Below, piece by piece: positions 6,028-6,631 of a stretch of DNA of 6,631 nt; within the stretch, counting starts at the first letter, position 1, and each line of letters starts with the position of its first letter. The notes below the pieces were generated by a model, which saw only the letters and a program-made list of their open reading frames with translations, was not told the origin of the DNA and did no database searches. The position numbers and the translations under genes were made by a program. Origin of the DNA: Peptostreptococcaceae bacterium (GTDB lineage: Bacteria; Bacillota_A; Clostridia; Peptostreptococcales; Acidaminobacteraceae); NCBI GenBank assembly GCA_013619035.1, contig JABXKX010000491.1, positions 1 to 6,631 of the forward strand, written 5' to 3'.

Positions 6028-6048
6028 TTAATGTATCCTATTTGTAAA
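6020..6048 (-). promoter_or_regulatory. Promoter of the TIM-barrel gene (minus strand)
   Basis: Read on the minus strand, TTTACA (complement of 6043-6048) and TATATT (complement of 6020-6025) are separated by exactly 17 bp, close to the consensus for the housekeeping sigma factor. Transcription would begin near 6012, giving a leader of about 20 nt before the start codon at 5990. Confidence 0.65.
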
Positions 6049-6053
6049 GGATA
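6034..6053. repeat. Inverted repeat TATCCT-N8-AGGATA in the divergent intergenic region
   Basis: Arms at 6034-6039 and 6048-6053 are perfect six-base complements around an eight-base spacer. The repeat covers the -35 element of the minus-strand promoter and the expected start point of the + strand promoter. It could be an operator. In RNA form it could be a short leader hairpin just before the AAAAGGAG ribosome binding site. The stem is short, so chance is possible. Confidence 0.35.
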
Positions 6054-6066
6054 AAAGGAGTTTTTT

Positions 6067-6631
6067 ATGATTTTAATGATTGATAATTACGATTCATTTG
6101 TATATAATTTGGTACAATACTTTAAAGTGTTGTATGAAGATGTTGTGGTTTATCGAAATGACGCCATTACAATAGAGGAGATTAGAACGTTAAATCCAGA
6201 AATGATTGTTCTATCACCAGGACCTTGTACACCAAATGAATCGGGTATTTGTATGGATATCCTTAGAGACTTAAAAGAAGAGTTTAAAATATTGGGGATT
6301 TGTTTGGGCTTTCAAGCCATGGCACAAGCATTTGGTGGTAAAATCATCAAATCACCTGAACCCGTACATGGAAAAGTCTTTCCAATTGTACACGATAATA
6401 AAGGCTTATTTAAAGCACTAAAGAATCCACTTAATGTCACCAGATATCATTCATTGATGTTAGATCCTAAAACTCTTCCAGAATGTTTTAAGATTACGGC
6501 TCACACAAAAGAAGGCATTATTATGGGTATTGCTCATAAAACATTAAATATAGCAGGTGTTCAGTTTCATCCGGAAGCCATTTTAACTGAAGAAGGTTAT
6601 GAACTTTTAAATAATTTTATAAAAAGTGAGA
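6067..6631 (+). CDS. pabA: Anthranilate/aminodeoxychorismate synthase glutamine amidotransferase subunit (3' end cut by window)
   Basis: The ATG at 6067 follows AAAAGGAG (6053-6060), and 188 codons are visible before the window ends. PabA/TrpG proteins are about 190 residues, so nearly the whole protein is present. It supplies ammonia from glutamine to its chorismate-binding partner, for folate (PabB) or tryptophan (TrpE). Class I amidotransferase signatures: MIDNYDSFVYNLVQYF at the N terminus, LSPGPCTPNESG at 49-60, the nucleophile Cys79 in GICLGFQ, PVHGK at 99-103, RYHSL at 126-130, and the catalytic His168/Glu170 in VQFHPEA. Residue 82 is Phe where most homologues have His (GxCLGHQ). The partner gene is outside the window, so PabA versus TrpG or an amphibolic subunit cannot be decided. 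No other trp or folate gene is visible. Confidence 0.9.
   Translation, partial: MILMIDNYDSFVYNLVQYFKVLYEDVVVYRNDAITIEEIRTLNPEMIVLSPGPCTPNESGICMDILRDLKEEFKILGICLGFQAMAQAFGGKIIKSPEPVHGKVFPIVHDNKGLFKALKNPLNVTRYHSLMLDPKTLPECFKITAHTKEGIIMGIAHKTLNIAGVQFHPEAILTEEGYELLNNFIKSE

Overview
The window is AT-rich and compactly coded, with strong GGAGG-type ribosome binding sites. Trp is read as TGG, and all nine stop codons seen are TAA or TAG. Gene content (NusG domain II protein, pxpABC, UPF0316/DUF2179 membrane protein, dinB, YbjQ) and base composition suggest a low-GC Bacillota-type bacterium or a close relative that uses the standard code, such as an Erysipelotrichia-, Haloplasma-, Izemoplasma- or Acholeplasma-like lineage. 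This placement is an inference and not firm to genus.

Left block (1-4184, + strand): one tightly packed transcription unit. It holds the 3' end of a NusG domain II protein gene, then pxpA, pxpB and pxpC (5-oxoprolinase, 5-oxoproline to glutamate), a UPF0316 membrane protein gene, and dinB (DNA polymerase IV). Junctions are 19 nt, 1 nt, and then overlaps of 7, 1 and 1 nt, so translational coupling is likely. The start region of the UPF0316 gene looks frameshifted: the ATG behind its strong RBS runs into a stop after six codons. PxpC ends in a short tail resembling the first strands of a biotin-carrier domain.

Middle block (4185-5242, + strand): a 203-nt gap holding what may be the decayed 3' end of a gene, a ybjQ-family gene (UPF0145), and an unrecognised 153-residue protein with a CxxC motif and C-terminal membrane segments. 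Between these two genes, one inverted repeat combines terminator, promoter and RBS elements. A 10-bp-stem palindrome follows, holding the stop codons of both convergent genes.

Right block (5238-6631): a minus-strand TIM-barrel protein (AP endonuclease 2 / sugar phosphate isomerase-epimerase type) diverges from an almost complete pabA/trpG-type glutamine amidotransferase gene that runs off the window. Their promoters overlap in a 76-nt intergenic region that also holds an inverted repeat.

Most of the window is housekeeping or metabolic. I see no CRISPR array, mobile element, tRNA, rRNA or recognisable defence system. The interest lies in gene-end architecture and local regulation, not in a new multi-gene system.
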